Source: Nonomuraea sp. NBC_00507
Lineage (GTDB): Bacteria; Actinomycetota; Actinomycetes; Streptosporangiales; Streptosporangiaceae
DNA: 64,000 nucleotides
Assembly (NCBI RefSeq): GCF_036013525.1
Contig: NZ_CP107853.1
Coordinates: 8,246,001 to 8,310,000 of the forward strand
Direction of reading: 5' to 3'
Numbering within the stretch: the stretch's first letter is position 1; each line of letters begins with the position of its first letter. The translations under genes were made by a program, and so were the position numbers. Shown here piece by piece: positions 24,083-33,142 of this stretch. The notes below the pieces were generated by a model. That model saw only the letters and a list, made by a program, of their open reading frames with translations. It had not been told where the DNA came from and did no database searches.

Positions 24083-25306
24083 GTGCTGCCCGTACTCGAC
24101 CCGGACCAGGTGGAGTCCCTGGACCTGACCTCACCGGCGATCCACGCCGAAGGTGACTTGTCGGCGGTGTGGCGGCGCCTGCGGTCGGAGCACCCGCTCT
24201 ACTGGCATCCGCCGATGGGCGGCCACCCGGGCTTCTGGGTCGTCACCCGGCACGCGGACGCCGTCAGCGTCTTCCGCGACGGCCGGCGTTTCACCTCGAC
24301 GTCGGGCAACGTGCTGGAGACCCTGCTCGTGGGCGGCGACTCGGCTACGGGCAAGATGCTCGCGGTGACCGACGGCCCCCGCCACACAGAAGTACGCCGC
24401 ATCATCACCGGCGCGCTGACCCCGGCCGTCTTCGACCGGCTGGCGCGGCGGATCGAGGATCAGGTGCGGCGGCTCGTGGCGAACGCGCTGGAGCGCGAGG
24501 ACTGCGACTTCGGCGACGACGTGGCCGCCCAGGTGCCCCTGGCCACCATCTGCGACATGCTCGCCGTGCCCGACTCCGACCGCGCCTACATCCACCGGCT
24601 CGGCTCGACCTCGGTCAGCTCGCACGGCCCTGCCCACACCTCGGCCGACGGCTGGAACTCCAAGAACGAGATCCTCGCCTACTTCATCGAGCTCGCCGAG
24701 GAGCGGCGCGGCGGCGACGCCGATGACCTGGTCAGCGTCCTGGCGAACGCCTGCGTCAAGGGGCGGCCGCTCGGCACCGACGAGATCGTCTTCAACTGCT
24801 ACAGCCTCATCCTGGGCGGCGACGAGACGACCCGGCTGGCGATGACCGGCGCGGTCCTGGCGCTGGCGGAGAATCAGGATCAGTGGCGGGCGCTGCGCGC
24901 GGGTGAGGTCGGGCTGGACAGCGCGGTCGAGGAGGTGCTGCGCTGGACGACGCCGTCGCGGCATCTCGGCCGGCTGGCGGCGGAACCGGCGGACGTCGGT
25001 GGCGGCCGGGTCGAGGCGGGCGACATCGTCACGGTGTGGCTGGCTTCGGCCAACTTTGATGAGCGGGAGTTCGCCCGTTCCGAGCGGTTCCTCCTGGACC
25101 GCACGCCGAACCGGCACCTGACCTTCGCCTACGGGCCGCACTTCTGCCTGGGCGCACGACTGGGCCGCATCCAGCTCGCGGCGACTCTGGCCGCCCTTCG
25201 TGACCTGGCCGGCGGGATCGAGGTGACGGGCACCCCCCGGCGCGTCTATTCCAACTTCCTCGGCGGCACGTGCAACCTGCCGGTCAGGCTGACCTCGTCC
25301 AGGTAG
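24083..25306 (+). CDS. cytochrome P450
   Basis: The 407-residue protein has all P450 landmarks: I-helix LILGGDETTRLA, K-helix EEVLRW, and the haem loop FAYGPHFCLGARLGR with the axial Cys. It resembles P450s that act on PCP-bound amino acids or on peptide products. A GTG at 24074 overlaps the GGAGG ribosome site; the GTG at 24083 lies eight bases after it and is my choice. The 3' end overlaps the convergent A-PCP gene by 61 bp. Its promoter is shared, divergently, with the TE/A-PCP operon, which suggests that it may oxidise the amino acid held by that A-PCP. Confidence 0.93.
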   Translation: MLPVLDPDQVESLDLTSPAIHAEGDLSAVWRRLRSEHPLYWHPPMGGHPGFWVVTRHADAVSVFRDGRRFTSTSGNVLETLLVGGDSATGKMLAVTDGPRHTEVRRIITGALTPAVFDRLARRIEDQVRRLVANALEREDCDFGDDVAAQVPLATICDMLAVPDSDRAYIHRLGSTSVSSHGPAHTSADGWNSKNEILAYFIELAEERRGGDADDLVSVLANACVKGRPLGTDEIVFNCYSLILGGDETTRLAMTGAVLALAENQDQWRALRAGEVGLDSAVEEVLRWTTPSRHLGRLAAEPADVGGGRVEAGDIVTVWLASANFDEREFARSERFLLDRTPNRHLTFAYGPHFCLGARLGRIQLAATLAALRDLAGGIEVTGTPRRVYSNFLGGTCNLPVRLTSSR

Positions 25307-27075
25307 GCGGCGAGGTCGCCCAGGACGGGGTGTTGGAAGACCGTCACCATCGGGATCGCCGGGACGCCTTTGCGGCGCAAGTGCGCGACCAGCCGGATGG
25401 CCAGCAGCGACTGGCCGCCGAGCTCGAAGAAGTTGTCCTCCACGCCGACGCGCTCGATTTCCAGCACATCGCGCCACGCATCGGCGACGAGCCGCTCAGT
25501 CGGGCTCATCGGCGCCGCCTCCGCGGAGCGCTCATGCCGCACCAGGGGCGGCAGCGCGCCGCGGTCCACCTTGCCGCTGCCGGTCAGCGGGAAACGATCA
25601 AGCCCGACGAGTACGGCAGGCAGCATGTACTCGGGCAGGTGAGCAGCGGCGCCGCGCCGTACCAGATCGGCGTCGAACGAGCCCGGGCGCTCGAGCCTGC
25701 AGTAGCCGATGAGACCCGCGCCGCCCGGCATGTCGTCGCGGACCATCGCGACCGCCTGGACCACGCCCGGGCAGCGGCTCAGCACCGCCTCCACCTCACC
25801 CAGCTCGATCCGGTACCCGCGCAGCTTCACCTGGTCGTCGTCGCGGCCGATGAACTCCAGCCGCCCGGCGGGGCCGATCCGCGCCCGGTCACCGGTCCGG
25901 TACATGCGCGTGCCATCGTCCGCGATCACGTCGGGGACGAACCGCTGCGCGGTCAGCGCCGGAGCGCCGACGTAGCCGCGGGACACGCCGTCGCCGGCCA
26001 CATAGATCTCACCTTCGACGCCGGGGCCGACCGGCCTCAGCTTCTCGTCGAGCAGGTGGATGCGGACCCCGGGCAGGGGCTCGCCCAGGTGCGGCCCGGC
26101 CGTGTGGTTGATCGGCGCCCACGTGGCGTCGACCGTGCATTCGGTCGGGCCGTACAGGTTGACCGGCGTCAGGACCCCGGCGGCCCGCTGGTCCGCCAAC
26201 CGGCTCCACAACGCGGGCGCGATGGCCTCCCCGCCGACGAGCAGCCGCAGGGGCGGCCCCTCGGTGTATTCGGTCAGGTGGTCGAGCAGCGACACCAAGT
26301 GGGACGGCGTGATGTCGAGCTCGTCCAGCCGCTCCTCGGCGATGAGCGCCGCCAGCGCCTGCGGGTCGCCGCGCACCTGGTCGTCCACAAGGACGACAGT
26401 GTCGCCCCGGCACAACCGCGACCACTGCTGCACGGAGGCGTCGAACGACGGGCTGGCGTTCCACCCGATCCTGGCCGGCCCCGGCCCGACGGCGTGCGCG
26501 AGCCCGTCCACGAGCGCGGCCAGCGACCCATGCGTGACCTCGACGCCTTTCGGCCGCCCGGTCGAGCCTGAGGTGTAGATGACGTACGCCCGGTCTCCGG
26601 GCAGGATCGGGGCGTGGCCCGGGAGCGCTCCGGCGGCGACGCGGGCACAGGTGTCCACGGTCAGGACCTGCCTGCCGAGGGCGGGCGAGACGCGGCGGCG
26701 GGTGACGGGATCGGACAGGACCAGCTCCGCGCCTGCCTGCCGGCACATGTAGCGCAGCCGGTCGATGGGCAGCGCCGGATCCAGCGGCAGGTAGGCGCCT
26801 CCGGCGCGCAGCGTGCCGAGCAGGGCGGCCACGAGGTCGATCCCGCGCGGCAGCAGCAGCCCGACCAGGGACTCGGCGCCGATGCCGCGTCTGATCAGCC
26901 CGGCCGCGATCGCGGCGCTGCGCGCGGCGAGCTCGCCGTAGGTCAGCACGCCGCCTCGGTAGACGATCGCCGGGCGGTCCGGCCAAGCGGCGGCCACCTG
27001 CTCGAATCGGCTGACCACCGTACGCGGGCCCGGGGCCGCCGGGTCGGTCGTCTCGGCGGGTGCGGGCAAGGTCAT
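25246..27075 (-). CDS. stand-alone NRPS didomain A-PCP, glutamine-like pocket
   Basis: The 609-residue protein has one adenylation domain (A3 [14 protein letters not shown]5 NLYGPTECT, A7 YRTGDRAR, A8 GRDDDQVKLRGYRIEL, A10 LTGSGKVDRGAL) followed by a PCP (FFELGGQSLLA). The pocket residues aligned to GrsA read DAQDLGLVDK, one position different from the code I recall for Gln (DAQDLGVVDK). It probably loads Gln onto its own PCP for tailoring. It follows the cobalamin-radical SAM gene by 16 bp on the same strand, so the loaded residue or the final peptide may be methylated. Confidence 0.93.
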   Translation of the reverse strand: MTLPAPAETTDPAAPGPRTVVSRFEQVAAAWPDRPAIVYRGGVLTYGELAARSAAIAAGLIRRGIGAESLVGLLLPRGIDLVAALLGTLRAGGAYLPLDPALPIDRLRYMCRQAGAELVLSDPVTRRRVSPALGRQVLTVDTCARVAAGALPGHAPILPGDRAYVIYTSGSTGRPKGVEVTHGSLAALVDGLAHAVGPGPARIGWNASPSFDASVQQWSRLCRGDTVVLVDDQVRGDPQALAALIAEERLDELDITPSHLVSLLDHLTEYTEGPPLRLLVGGEAIAPALWSRLADQRAAGVLTPVNLYGPTECTVDATWAPINHTAGPHLGEPLPGVRIHLLDEKLRPVGPGVEGEIYVAGDGVSRGYVGAPALTAQRFVPDVIADDGTRMYRTGDRARIGPAGRLEFIGRDDDQVKLRGYRIELGEVEAVLSRCPGVVQAVAMVRDDMPGGAGLIGYCRLERPGSFDADLVRRGAAAHLPEYMLPAVLVGLDRFPLTGSGKVDRGALPPLVRHERSAEAAPMSPTERLVADAWRDVLEIERVGVEDNFFELGGQSLLAIRLVAHLRRKGVPAIPMVTVFQHPVLGDLAAYLDEVSLTGRLHVPPRKLE

Positions 27076-27091
27076 GCGGTTCTCCTGGGCG

Positions 27092-28717
27092 TCAGTAGCT
27101 GAACTTGGCCGGCGCCACGTCCAGGACGGCCACGCTTTCGGCGTATCGCCGCTCCAGGGCGGCCAGGCGCTCCGGGTCGCCGCCCCGGTCGCGTACCCCC
27201 ATGAGTTCCTGGCTCGTCCGCAGGAGCCCCGTGAGCTCCTGCACGCTCACGCCCTTGCCGTCCAGGTAGGGCAGCGACCAGAAGTCGAAGTCGTACAACG
27301 GCAGCCATACAGACTCGGTGACGCGCTCGAACATCTCGTCGGTGAGGTCGGCGGCCTGCGAGGAGGTCATGCTGAAGTGCGACCACGTGTAGCCCTCTCC
27401 CTCGATGCCCAGCAGTTCCTTCTGCTGGTAGATCGGCGAGCGGGGGTTGGCCCACCAGGCCTGTGCCCGCCACAAGTCGGGGGCGGTCTCGTTGAGGAAG
27501 TCGATGGTGTTGGCGACGGTCTTCTCGGTCTCGCCGGGGAATCCGACGATGATCGAGGCGAAGGTGGTCACGCCACGTTCCTTGAGCCTGGCGATGCCGG
27601 TGCGGTACTGGCTGTCCTGCGCGAGCTTGTGCATATTGGCCAGCACATCGCTGTCGCCGGACTCGATGCCCAGGAAGACGCCGGCGCAGCCACTGGCGGC
27701 GGCCAGGTCGAACGACTCCTCGTCGCGGGCGTTGGAGCAGCGGAAGTAGGAGTACCACCGCAGGCCGAGATCCTCGTCGATCATCATCTGGCAGAGCTGC
27801 TTGAACCGCTTGGGCGGCACGTTGAACGTGTCGTCCACGAAGACCACGTTGCGGACGCCGAGCTCGGCCAGCGCGCGAAGCTCCTTGCGCACCGTCTCCA
27901 CCGAGGCCGTGGTGAGCGCCCCGGCGCGGGTCGGGTAATCGCAGAAGCTGCACTTGAACGCGCAACTGCGCGCGGTGCGAAGCTGCGCGGTCGGGCCTAT
28001 GAGGTCCGGGCTGAAGCCGGCCCAATCGATCGAGCATTCGTCCAGGTCGTTGGCCTCCGGTCGGCGCCTGGTGCGTACCCAGGTGTCCTCGGGGCAGTGA
28101 ATCAGGTTGTCCACGCCGGACAGGTCGCCGCCCGCGCGTACGGCCTGGCAGAGCTGGCCCAGGCTGTGCTCACCCTGCGATTCCTGGATATAGGAGTCGG
28201 CGCCCATGGCGAAGAAGAAGTCCTGGACGGCGCCGTTCACGCCGGACTGGCACAGGTTGTCGATGAGCGGGCCGCCGACCACGATGTGGCTGGTCGGCGA
28301 CATCTGGCGGATGTACTCGACGACCGGGACCACCGGCAGGATGTTGACGTAGAACGTGGTGGTGATGGCGACGACGTCGGGCCGTTCCGCCAGCAGCGCC
28401 GCCAGCCGGTCGCGCTCGCCGGTGAACAGCGAGACGGGCTCGGCGCGCAGGCCGCGCCTGCGCAGGTAGCTGGTCAGATAGAGCGCCGCCAGGTTGAAAA
28501 CCTCGCCGACGTGGTATCTGTCGGCTCGGCCGGTACCGCGGTTCCTGAGCCGGCTGAACGCGTCCAGCCACGGCATCGCCGTACCGTCGACCACCAGGTG
28601 CTCGGCGCGCATGATCTGGTATTCCGGCGTGCCGGGACCGGCCCGCTCGCACATGACCCTGTAGTCGTCGAAATCGCCCTCGTTGTATCCGATCACCACG
28701 CAGTCGAGCTCGCCCAT
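27092..28717 (-). CDS. cobalamin-binding radical SAM enzyme (class B methyltransferase-like)
   Basis: The 541-residue protein has an N-terminal B12-binding-type domain (VVAITTTFYVNILPVVPVVE and HIVVGGPLI) and a radical SAM barrel with the cluster motif CAFKCSFC (C-x3-C-x2-C) and GVFLGIESG. Such class B enzymes methylate unactivated sp3 carbon (or phosphorus, as PhpK does); the N-terminus LDCVVIGYNEGDFDDY reminds me of PhpK-family proteins. The gene lies between the DUF2306 gene and the Gln-type A-PCP, with one base overlap and a 16-bp gap. Its substrate could be a PCP-bound amino acid, a free precursor or the peptide; the sequence does not decide. Confidence 0.88.
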   Translation of the reverse strand: MGELDCVVIGYNEGDFDDYRVMCERAGPGTPEYQIMRAEHLVVDGTAMPWLDAFSRLRNRGTGRADRYHVGEVFNLAALYLTSYLRRRGLRAEPVSLFTGERDRLAALLAERPDVVAITTTFYVNILPVVPVVEYIRQMSPTSHIVVGGPLIDNLCQSGVNGAVQDFFFAMGADSYIQESQGEHSLGQLCQAVRAGGDLSGVDNLIHCPEDTWVRTRRRPEANDLDECSIDWAGFSPDLIGPTAQLRTARSCAFKCSFCDYPTRAGALTTASVETVRKELRALAELGVRNVVFVDDTFNVPPKRFKQLCQMMIDEDLGLRWYSYFRCSNARDEESFDLAAASGCAGVFLGIESGDSDVLANMHKLAQDSQYRTGIARLKERGVTTFASIIVGFPGETEKTVANTIDFLNETAPDLWRAQAWWANPRSPIYQQKELLGIEGEGYTWSHFSMTSSQAADLTDEMFERVTESVWLPLYDFDFWSLPYLDGKGVSVQELTGLLRTSQELMGVRDRGGDPERLAALERRYAESVAVLDVAPAKFSY

Positions 28718-29469
28718 CACGTCTCCCGTACGGTGTGACGGTGTTCGCGGTCCAGCCACCACTCGATGAAGATGAAGGCGAGCGTCCAGGGCAGCCAGGT
28801 GACGGTCGCCGAGACCGCCTGTTCCAGGGCGTGCTTGTCGCCGCCGAACGTCGTGTCGAGCTGGTTGGCGAGGATCATCCCGATCGGGAAGCCGAGGAGC
28901 CGGTTGAAGATGATCGAGATGGTGAGGGTGAAGCTGCGCAACATCCACCGGCGGTGCTCGGCGAAGCGGCCCCGACGGGCGTTCACGAAGCCGAAGGTCG
29001 TGACGGTGAACCACAACGACGCCAGCACGATGTCGCTCAGCGCGCTGACCGGGCCGAACGGCCACACCACCGAGATCACCACCGCGGCGGTCGCGGCAGG
29101 CCACACGCCGGCGACGACGTAGGCCCGGCCGACGACGCGGTGCACGCGGGGGTGTCTGCGGCGCAGCCACGGCCACACCTGGAAGACACAGCCGACCATG
29201 GCCACCGTGGCGCCGAGCACGTGCGTTATGAGCACGGGGAAGAACAACGGGTGTTCGTCCGGCGAGAGCCTGCCCACCTTCGGGTCGAAGGCGAGGTACC
29301 GCGGAATGGACAGACCCACGAACACCGTGACGGCGATCGCGAGCACGCCGAGGGCGATGCGGCCCCCGAGCCGCCGCCGACGGGGCCGGGCTGCGCGGCT
29401 GGGATGACTGTCCCGCTCCTCACCGTCGGTTCGTGCCGGGCTGACCGGCGACTGGGGTACGGATGGCAT
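28717..29469 (-). CDS. DUF2306-type multi-pass membrane protein
   Basis: The 250-residue protein has an Arg-rich N-terminus followed by about six or seven hydrophobic segments, with HPLFFPVLITHVLGATVAM, HRVVGRAYVVAGVWPA and RRWMLRSFTLTISIIFNRLL as family-like pieces. It matches the DUF2306 membrane family (haem-cofactor-like four-helix arrangement with conserved His and Arg), of unknown function. The start ATG 29469 is preferred over longer GTG options. The stop TGA shares its last base with the ATG of the radical SAM gene, so the two are coupled. A role in export, redox or resistance is possible but not shown. Confidence 0.75.
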   Translation of the reverse strand: MPSVPQSPVSPARTDGEERDSHPSRAARPRRRRLGGRIALGVLAIAVTVFVGLSIPRYLAFDPKVGRLSPDEHPLFFPVLITHVLGATVAMVGCVFQVWPWLRRRHPRVHRVVGRAYVVAGVWPAATAAVVISVVWPFGPVSALSDIVLASLWFTVTTFGFVNARRGRFAEHRRWMLRSFTLTISIIFNRLLGFPIGMILANQLDTTFGGDKHALEQAVSATVTWLPWTLAFIFIEWWLDREHRHTVRET

Positions 29470-29580
29470 ACGCACAGGATGAACCGCGACCCCGTTTCCC
29501 AGGCATCCCTTCTTCATGTGACATCACCGGCCGCCGCACCTGCGGGTAGCTTCGAGTCCCCGGAGAGACGGGGAGAAGAC

Positions 29581-30426
29581 GTGGAAGAACGCATCTCTGT
29601 TCGCACGTTCGGCACGTTCGAGCTGGCGTTCGACGGCCGCCCGGTGGAACGGTGGAAGGCGGGCAAGGCCCGCAACCTGCTGCAGTTCCTCCTCCTGCGG
29701 CACGGGCGGATCGTCTCGCGCGATGTGCTCTACGACGCGTTGTGGCCGGACGGCCCGTGGCCCAAGGGCTCCAGCTCGCTCAAGGTCGCCGCGCACATGC
29801 TCAGGAAGGTCCTGGACGAGCAGCCGCAGGGCGGCCCCGGGCTGCGCCTGCTCACCCGCGAGTCCGGCTACCTCCTGGAGGCAGCCGGCGTGCCGCTCGA
29901 CTTCGAACGCTTCATCCGCTTGGCCGACGAGGCGCACGCGGCGCAACTGCGCGGCCACCGGGCGGAGGCGGCGGCGCACTACCTCCAGGCCGATGGGTTG
30001 TACGCGGGCGACTTCCTGCCGGACGAACCGTATGAGTGGGCGGGGGCGCAGCGGGAGTGGCTGCGCAGCAGGCTGCTGTGCGGCCTGACCTACCTGGCGG
30101 AGACGAATATCCTGCGCGGCGACCACGTCGGCGTCATCAGGTGGTGCCAGCGGATGCTGGAGGTGGAGCCGTTCCACGAGGAGGCGTTCCGCGCGCTGAT
30201 GCTGGTCCACGGCCATCTCGGGCAGCTTGAGCAGGTGCAGCGCTGGTACAGGCTGTGCGCGGTACGGCTGCGCCAGCGCCTGCAGACGGCCCCGGATCTG
30301 GCCACCCGGCGGCTCTACACCCGCGCGGCGCACGGCGCGTTCACCGGGCGGGCCATCGACCCCCTGGTGTGGCAGCGCGAGCTGCAGCCGGACGGCCACA
30401 CCTCGCTGCTGCGCTCGACCGCCTAG
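29581..30426 (+). CDS. SARP-family pathway activator (OmpR-type wHTH + BTAD)
   Basis: The 281-residue protein has an N-terminal winged helix of the OmpR type (RTFGTFELAFDGRPVE, GRIVSRDVLYDALWPDG, SSLKVAAHMLRKVLDEQ) and a bacterial transcriptional activation domain (about 110-260). This is the small SARP layout of ActII-ORF4 and DnrI, activators of antibiotic clusters that bind 11-bp-spaced direct repeats. Such repeats are present at 23992-24036 and 31654-31671. GTG 29581 follows GGGGAGAAGAC; longer starts are open. It is divergent from the DUF2306/rSAM/A-PCP operon, and its stop shares CTAG with the stop of the convergent P450 gene. Confidence 0.93.
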   Translation: MEERISVRTFGTFELAFDGRPVERWKAGKARNLLQFLLLRHGRIVSRDVLYDALWPDGPWPKGSSSLKVAAHMLRKVLDEQPQGGPGLRLLTRESGYLLEAAGVPLDFERFIRLADEAHAAQLRGHRAEAAAHYLQADGLYAGDFLPDEPYEWAGAQREWLRSRLLCGLTYLAETNILRGDHVGVIRWCQRMLEVEPFHEEAFRALMLVHGHLGQLEQVQRWYRLCAVRLRQRLQTAPDLATRRLYTRAAHGAFTGRAIDPLVWQRELQPDGHTSLLRSTA

Positions 30427-31631
30427 GCCGCCACCTCGACCGGCAGATGCTTGATGCCGAGCATGAAGTTCGAGGCCAGCCGTTCGATCTTTCCGCTCTG
30501 CGTGAAGCGCAGGCGGCGCCGTACCAGCTCCTCCACCAGCAGCGTGATCTCCATCCAGGCCGCGGACATGCCCACGCAGCGGTGGTTGGCGACGCCGAAG
30601 GCCAGGTGGTGGTTGGGGGTGCGGCCGAGGTCGAGCCGGTCGGCGTGGGGGAAGGCGCTCTCGTCGCGATTGGCGGAGGAGTTCCACAACGTCAGCGTCT
30701 GCCCGGCCGGTATCCGGACCTCGCGAAGGGTCACGTCCTTTGTGGTGGTCCTGCGCACGTAGGCGTTGGTCGAGGTCCATCGGAAGAACTCCTCCACCGC
30801 CGTGCCGACCAGGCTCGGGTCGTCGTGCAGGCGGCGTTCCTCCTCGGGGTGGCCGATCAGCGTCTCGACGATCGCCGAGGCGGTGAACGGGGTGGTCTCG
30901 TTGCCGCCGACGGCCACGTTGAGCGCGTTGTACAGGATCTGGCTCTCGGTCAGGCCGCGCCCGTTCGTCTCGGCGGCGAGCAGGATGCTGACCAGGTCCT
31001 CGCCGGGCTCGGCGCGGCGCCGGTCGAGCAGTTCGGTGAGGAAGTCGAAGATTTCCACCTGGGCGCCGACCAGGGTCATGGCCTCGCCACTGCCCCTGAC
31101 GTATTCCTCGTCGCGGAAGCCGATCATCGTGCGGGTGAGGTGGAGGAGGTAGAGCGCGTCGGCGCGGCCGATCCCGAACATCGCGGCGAGGAGACCGGCG
31201 GGCAGCGTGGGGGCGACGTCCGTGGCGAAGTCGCCGCCGCCGTCGGCGGTGAGGCGGTCGAGCGCGTCGGTGAGATACGCGCGCACGTGCTTGGCGGCCT
31301 CGCGCATCATCCGTTTGTCGAACGCCTTGTGCACGTGGTGGCGCAGCAGCCGGTGCTCGGGCGGGTCGGAGCAGATGAGCATCTGCCCGGACGCGGTGTC
31401 GGTCGCGCTGCGGAACGAGCCGCCGAGCACGGTGCCGTCCTTAGAGGAGAACGCCACCGGGTCCCGGTAGACCGCGCTCACGTCCGCGTACGTGGTCAGG
31501 GCCCAGTAACCGCCGTCGGCGGTGGCGTTCCAGTAGACCGGCGCGTGCTCGCGCAGCCACGCCCATGCGGCGTGCGGATCGCCGGACACGAACAGGTCGA
31601 GATCGTCGAGGTCGATGAGCGCTGTCGCCAT
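30423..31631 (-). CDS. cytochrome P450
   Basis: The 402-residue protein has I-helix VAVGGNETTPF, K-helix EEFFRW and the haem loop FGVANHRCVGMSAA with the axial Cys. VGGNETT is the pattern I associate with P450s that hydroxylate PCP-bound amino acids or act on peptide natural products. The four bases CTAG at 30423-30426 contain the stop codons of this gene and of the convergent SARP gene. Its start region carries SARP-type direct repeats (31654-31671) that read towards this gene, leaving a very short leader, so it is probably SARP-activated. Confidence 0.93.
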   Translation of the reverse strand: MATALIDLDDLDLFVSGDPHAAWAWLREHAPVYWNATADGGYWALTTYADVSAVYRDPVAFSSKDGTVLGGSFRSATDTASGQMLICSDPPEHRLLRHHVHKAFDKRMMREAAKHVRAYLTDALDRLTADGGGDFATDVAPTLPAGLLAAMFGIGRADALYLLHLTRTMIGFRDEEYVRGSGEAMTLVGAQVEIFDFLTELLDRRRAEPGEDLVSILLAAETNGRGLTESQILYNALNVAVGGNETTPFTASAIVETLIGHPEEERRLHDDPSLVGTAVEEFFRWTSTNAYVRRTTTKDVTLREVRIPAGQTLTLWNSSANRDESAFPHADRLDLGRTPNHHLAFGVANHRCVGMSAAWMEITLLVEELVRRRLRFTQSGKIERLASNFMLGIKHLPVEVAA

Positions 31632-31653
31632 GGCGGCGAGGGTATGCGGCGGC

Positions 31654-31671
31654 GGTTGGCCACCGGTTACG
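31654..31671 (-). promoter_or_regulatory. SARP-type direct repeat upstream of P450
   Basis: On the plus strand the site reads GGTTGGC-CACC-GGTTACG, two heptamers with an 11-bp period, nearly the same as the arm at 23992-24009. Read towards the P450 gene it is CGTAACC-N4-GCCAACC, followed after 7 bp by CATACC (31646-31641), a possible -10. The start codon is only about ten bases further, so the transcript may be almost leaderless. Confidence 0.65.
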
Positions 31672-31693
31672 CGCGCCAGAAAGCAACGGGTGT

Positions 31694-31711
31694 GTCCCCT
31701 GAAGTGGGGAG
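31694..31711. promoter_or_regulatory. inverted repeat GTCCCC-N6-GGGGAG upstream of MFS/NRPS operon
   Basis: The site GTCCCC-TGAAGT-GGGGAG lies 73 bp before the MFS start codon. It is one of a set of very similar inverted repeats in this cluster (46809-46826, 50405-50422, 58412-58429), which suggests a common regulator. Confidence 0.6.
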
Positions 31712-31783
31712 GTGATGGCGGCTGCCGGATCCACGAGCATGGGCGCGTGCGACGGCCATCGACGGCGGACGGAGCGATCGCTC

Positions 31784-33142
31784 ATGCGTAGGTTCACCAC
31801 ACTCTGGGTGGGTTATCTGGTCTCGGTGCTCGGCTCATCGCTCACCAGCCTCGCGCTCGGTGTGTGGGTGTTCCAGCGGACGGGCTCGGCCACTCAGTAC
31901 GGGCTGATCATCGTCATGAGCTTCCTGCCGGGCATCCTGGCGACGCCGGTCGCCGGGGCGCTCGTGGACCGCTGGAGCCGGCGCGGCATCCTGGCGGTGA
32001 GCAACGCGCTGTCCGCGGTCACGATCTTCGCGCTGGCGGCGTTGTTCCTGAGCGGGACGCTCCAGCCGTGGCACATCTTCATCGTCGTCGGCATCCAGTC
32101 GCTGCTGCGCGCGCTGACGGCACCGAGCATGAACTCCATCGTCATCCTGCTCGTGCCGAAAGAGCAGGTCGGCCGCGCGAACGGGATGGTGCTCCTGGCC
32201 CAGGCCCTCGGCGGCACGCTGGGCTTCGCCGCGGGCGGCGTGCTGCTGATGGCCGTCGGGCTCGGCGGTGTCCTCCTGATCGACTGCGCCTCCTTCGTCG
32301 TCAACATGCTGGCCGTGCTGCTCGTCTCCATCCCGCGCCAGCGCAGGTCCGAAGGGGGCTCGACGGGCGGCGGCGGCCTCGGCGCCGAGATTCGGCAGGG
32401 CTGGCGTTACCTGTCGGCCCGGCGCGACCTGCTGGCGCTCGTCGTCCTGTACGGCACGGTCGGCGTCGCGGTCGCCCCCGCCGACGTGCTGATCACGCCG
32501 GTGGTCCTTTCCTACGCCTCTGCCGAAGCACTCGGCGTGGTGCTGGCGGCGGCGGGAGTCGGCGCCGTGGTGGGCAGCCTGGTGCTGGCCGCTTGGGGCG
32601 GGCCGCGCCGCCGCATCCACGCGCTGGCCGGCCTCACGCTGCCGATCGGCGGGTTCATGTGCCTGGGAGTGGTACAGCCCAGCGTCGCCCTGATCATGAT
32701 CGCGGCCTTCGGCTACTCGTTGTTCTCCACGATCGTCGACGGCACGGCCAGGGGCATCCTCCAGGTCGAGGTCGAGCCGGACATCCAGGGCCGGGTGTTC
32801 GCCTTCTTCAACATGGTGGCCAACACCGTCCAGTGTGTGGCCTTCGCTCTCTCCGGCCCGCTGGCCGACCAGGTCTTCGAGCCGCTTCTCCGGGAGGGCG
32901 GGCCGCTCACCGGCTCGGTGGGGACGTTCTTCGGGGTGGGCCCGGGCCGAGGGACCGCCCTGCTCATCCTGGTCTGCGGCCTGGCCGTGATCGTGACGGC
33001 GCTCCTCGCCTACCGCCGGCCTGACCTGCGTGCCCTGCCCGACCGGCCCACCGGCGGCGCGAAGAAGGCAGCGGCGAAAGAGGAGCCCGATCCATCAGCA
33101 ATGGCTCTTGCGCGGCAACGCGCGGATGGGGAGACCTCATGA
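31784..33142 (+). CDS. MFS exporter (MFS_3/enterobactin-exporter-like)
   Basis: The 452-residue protein has about 12 hydrophobic helices with the MFS signature between helices 2 and 3 (GALVDRWSRRGILAVSN) and the helix 4-5 sequence LVPKEQVGRANGMVLLAQALGGTLGFAAG seen in parts here (PKEQVGRANGMV). This belongs to the EntS/MFS_3 type of 12-helix exporters often found in NRPS clusters. I chose ATG 31784 (MRRFTTLWVGYLVS) because the first helix starts directly after it. The stop overlaps the NRPS start by four bases (ATGA), so exporter and assembly line are coupled; it probably exports the peptide. Confidence 0.88.
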   Translation: MRRFTTLWVGYLVSVLGSSLTSLALGVWVFQRTGSATQYGLIIVMSFLPGILATPVAGALVDRWSRRGILAVSNALSAVTIFALAALFLSGTLQPWHIFIVVGIQSLLRALTAPSMNSIVILLVPKEQVGRANGMVLLAQALGGTLGFAAGGVLLMAVGLGGVLLIDCASFVVNMLAVLLVSIPRQRRSEGGSTGGGGLGAEIRQGWRYLSARRDLLALVVLYGTVGVAVAPADVLITPVVLSYASAEALGVVLAAAGVGAVVGSLVLAAWGGPRRRIHALAGLTLPIGGFMCLGVVQPSVALIMIAAFGYSLFSTIVDGTARGILQVEVEPDIQGRVFAFFNMVANTVQCVAFALSGPLADQVFEPLLREGGPLTGSVGTFFGVGPGRGTALLILVCGLAVIVTALLAYRRPDLRALPDRPTGGAKKAAAKEEPDPSAMALARQRADGETS

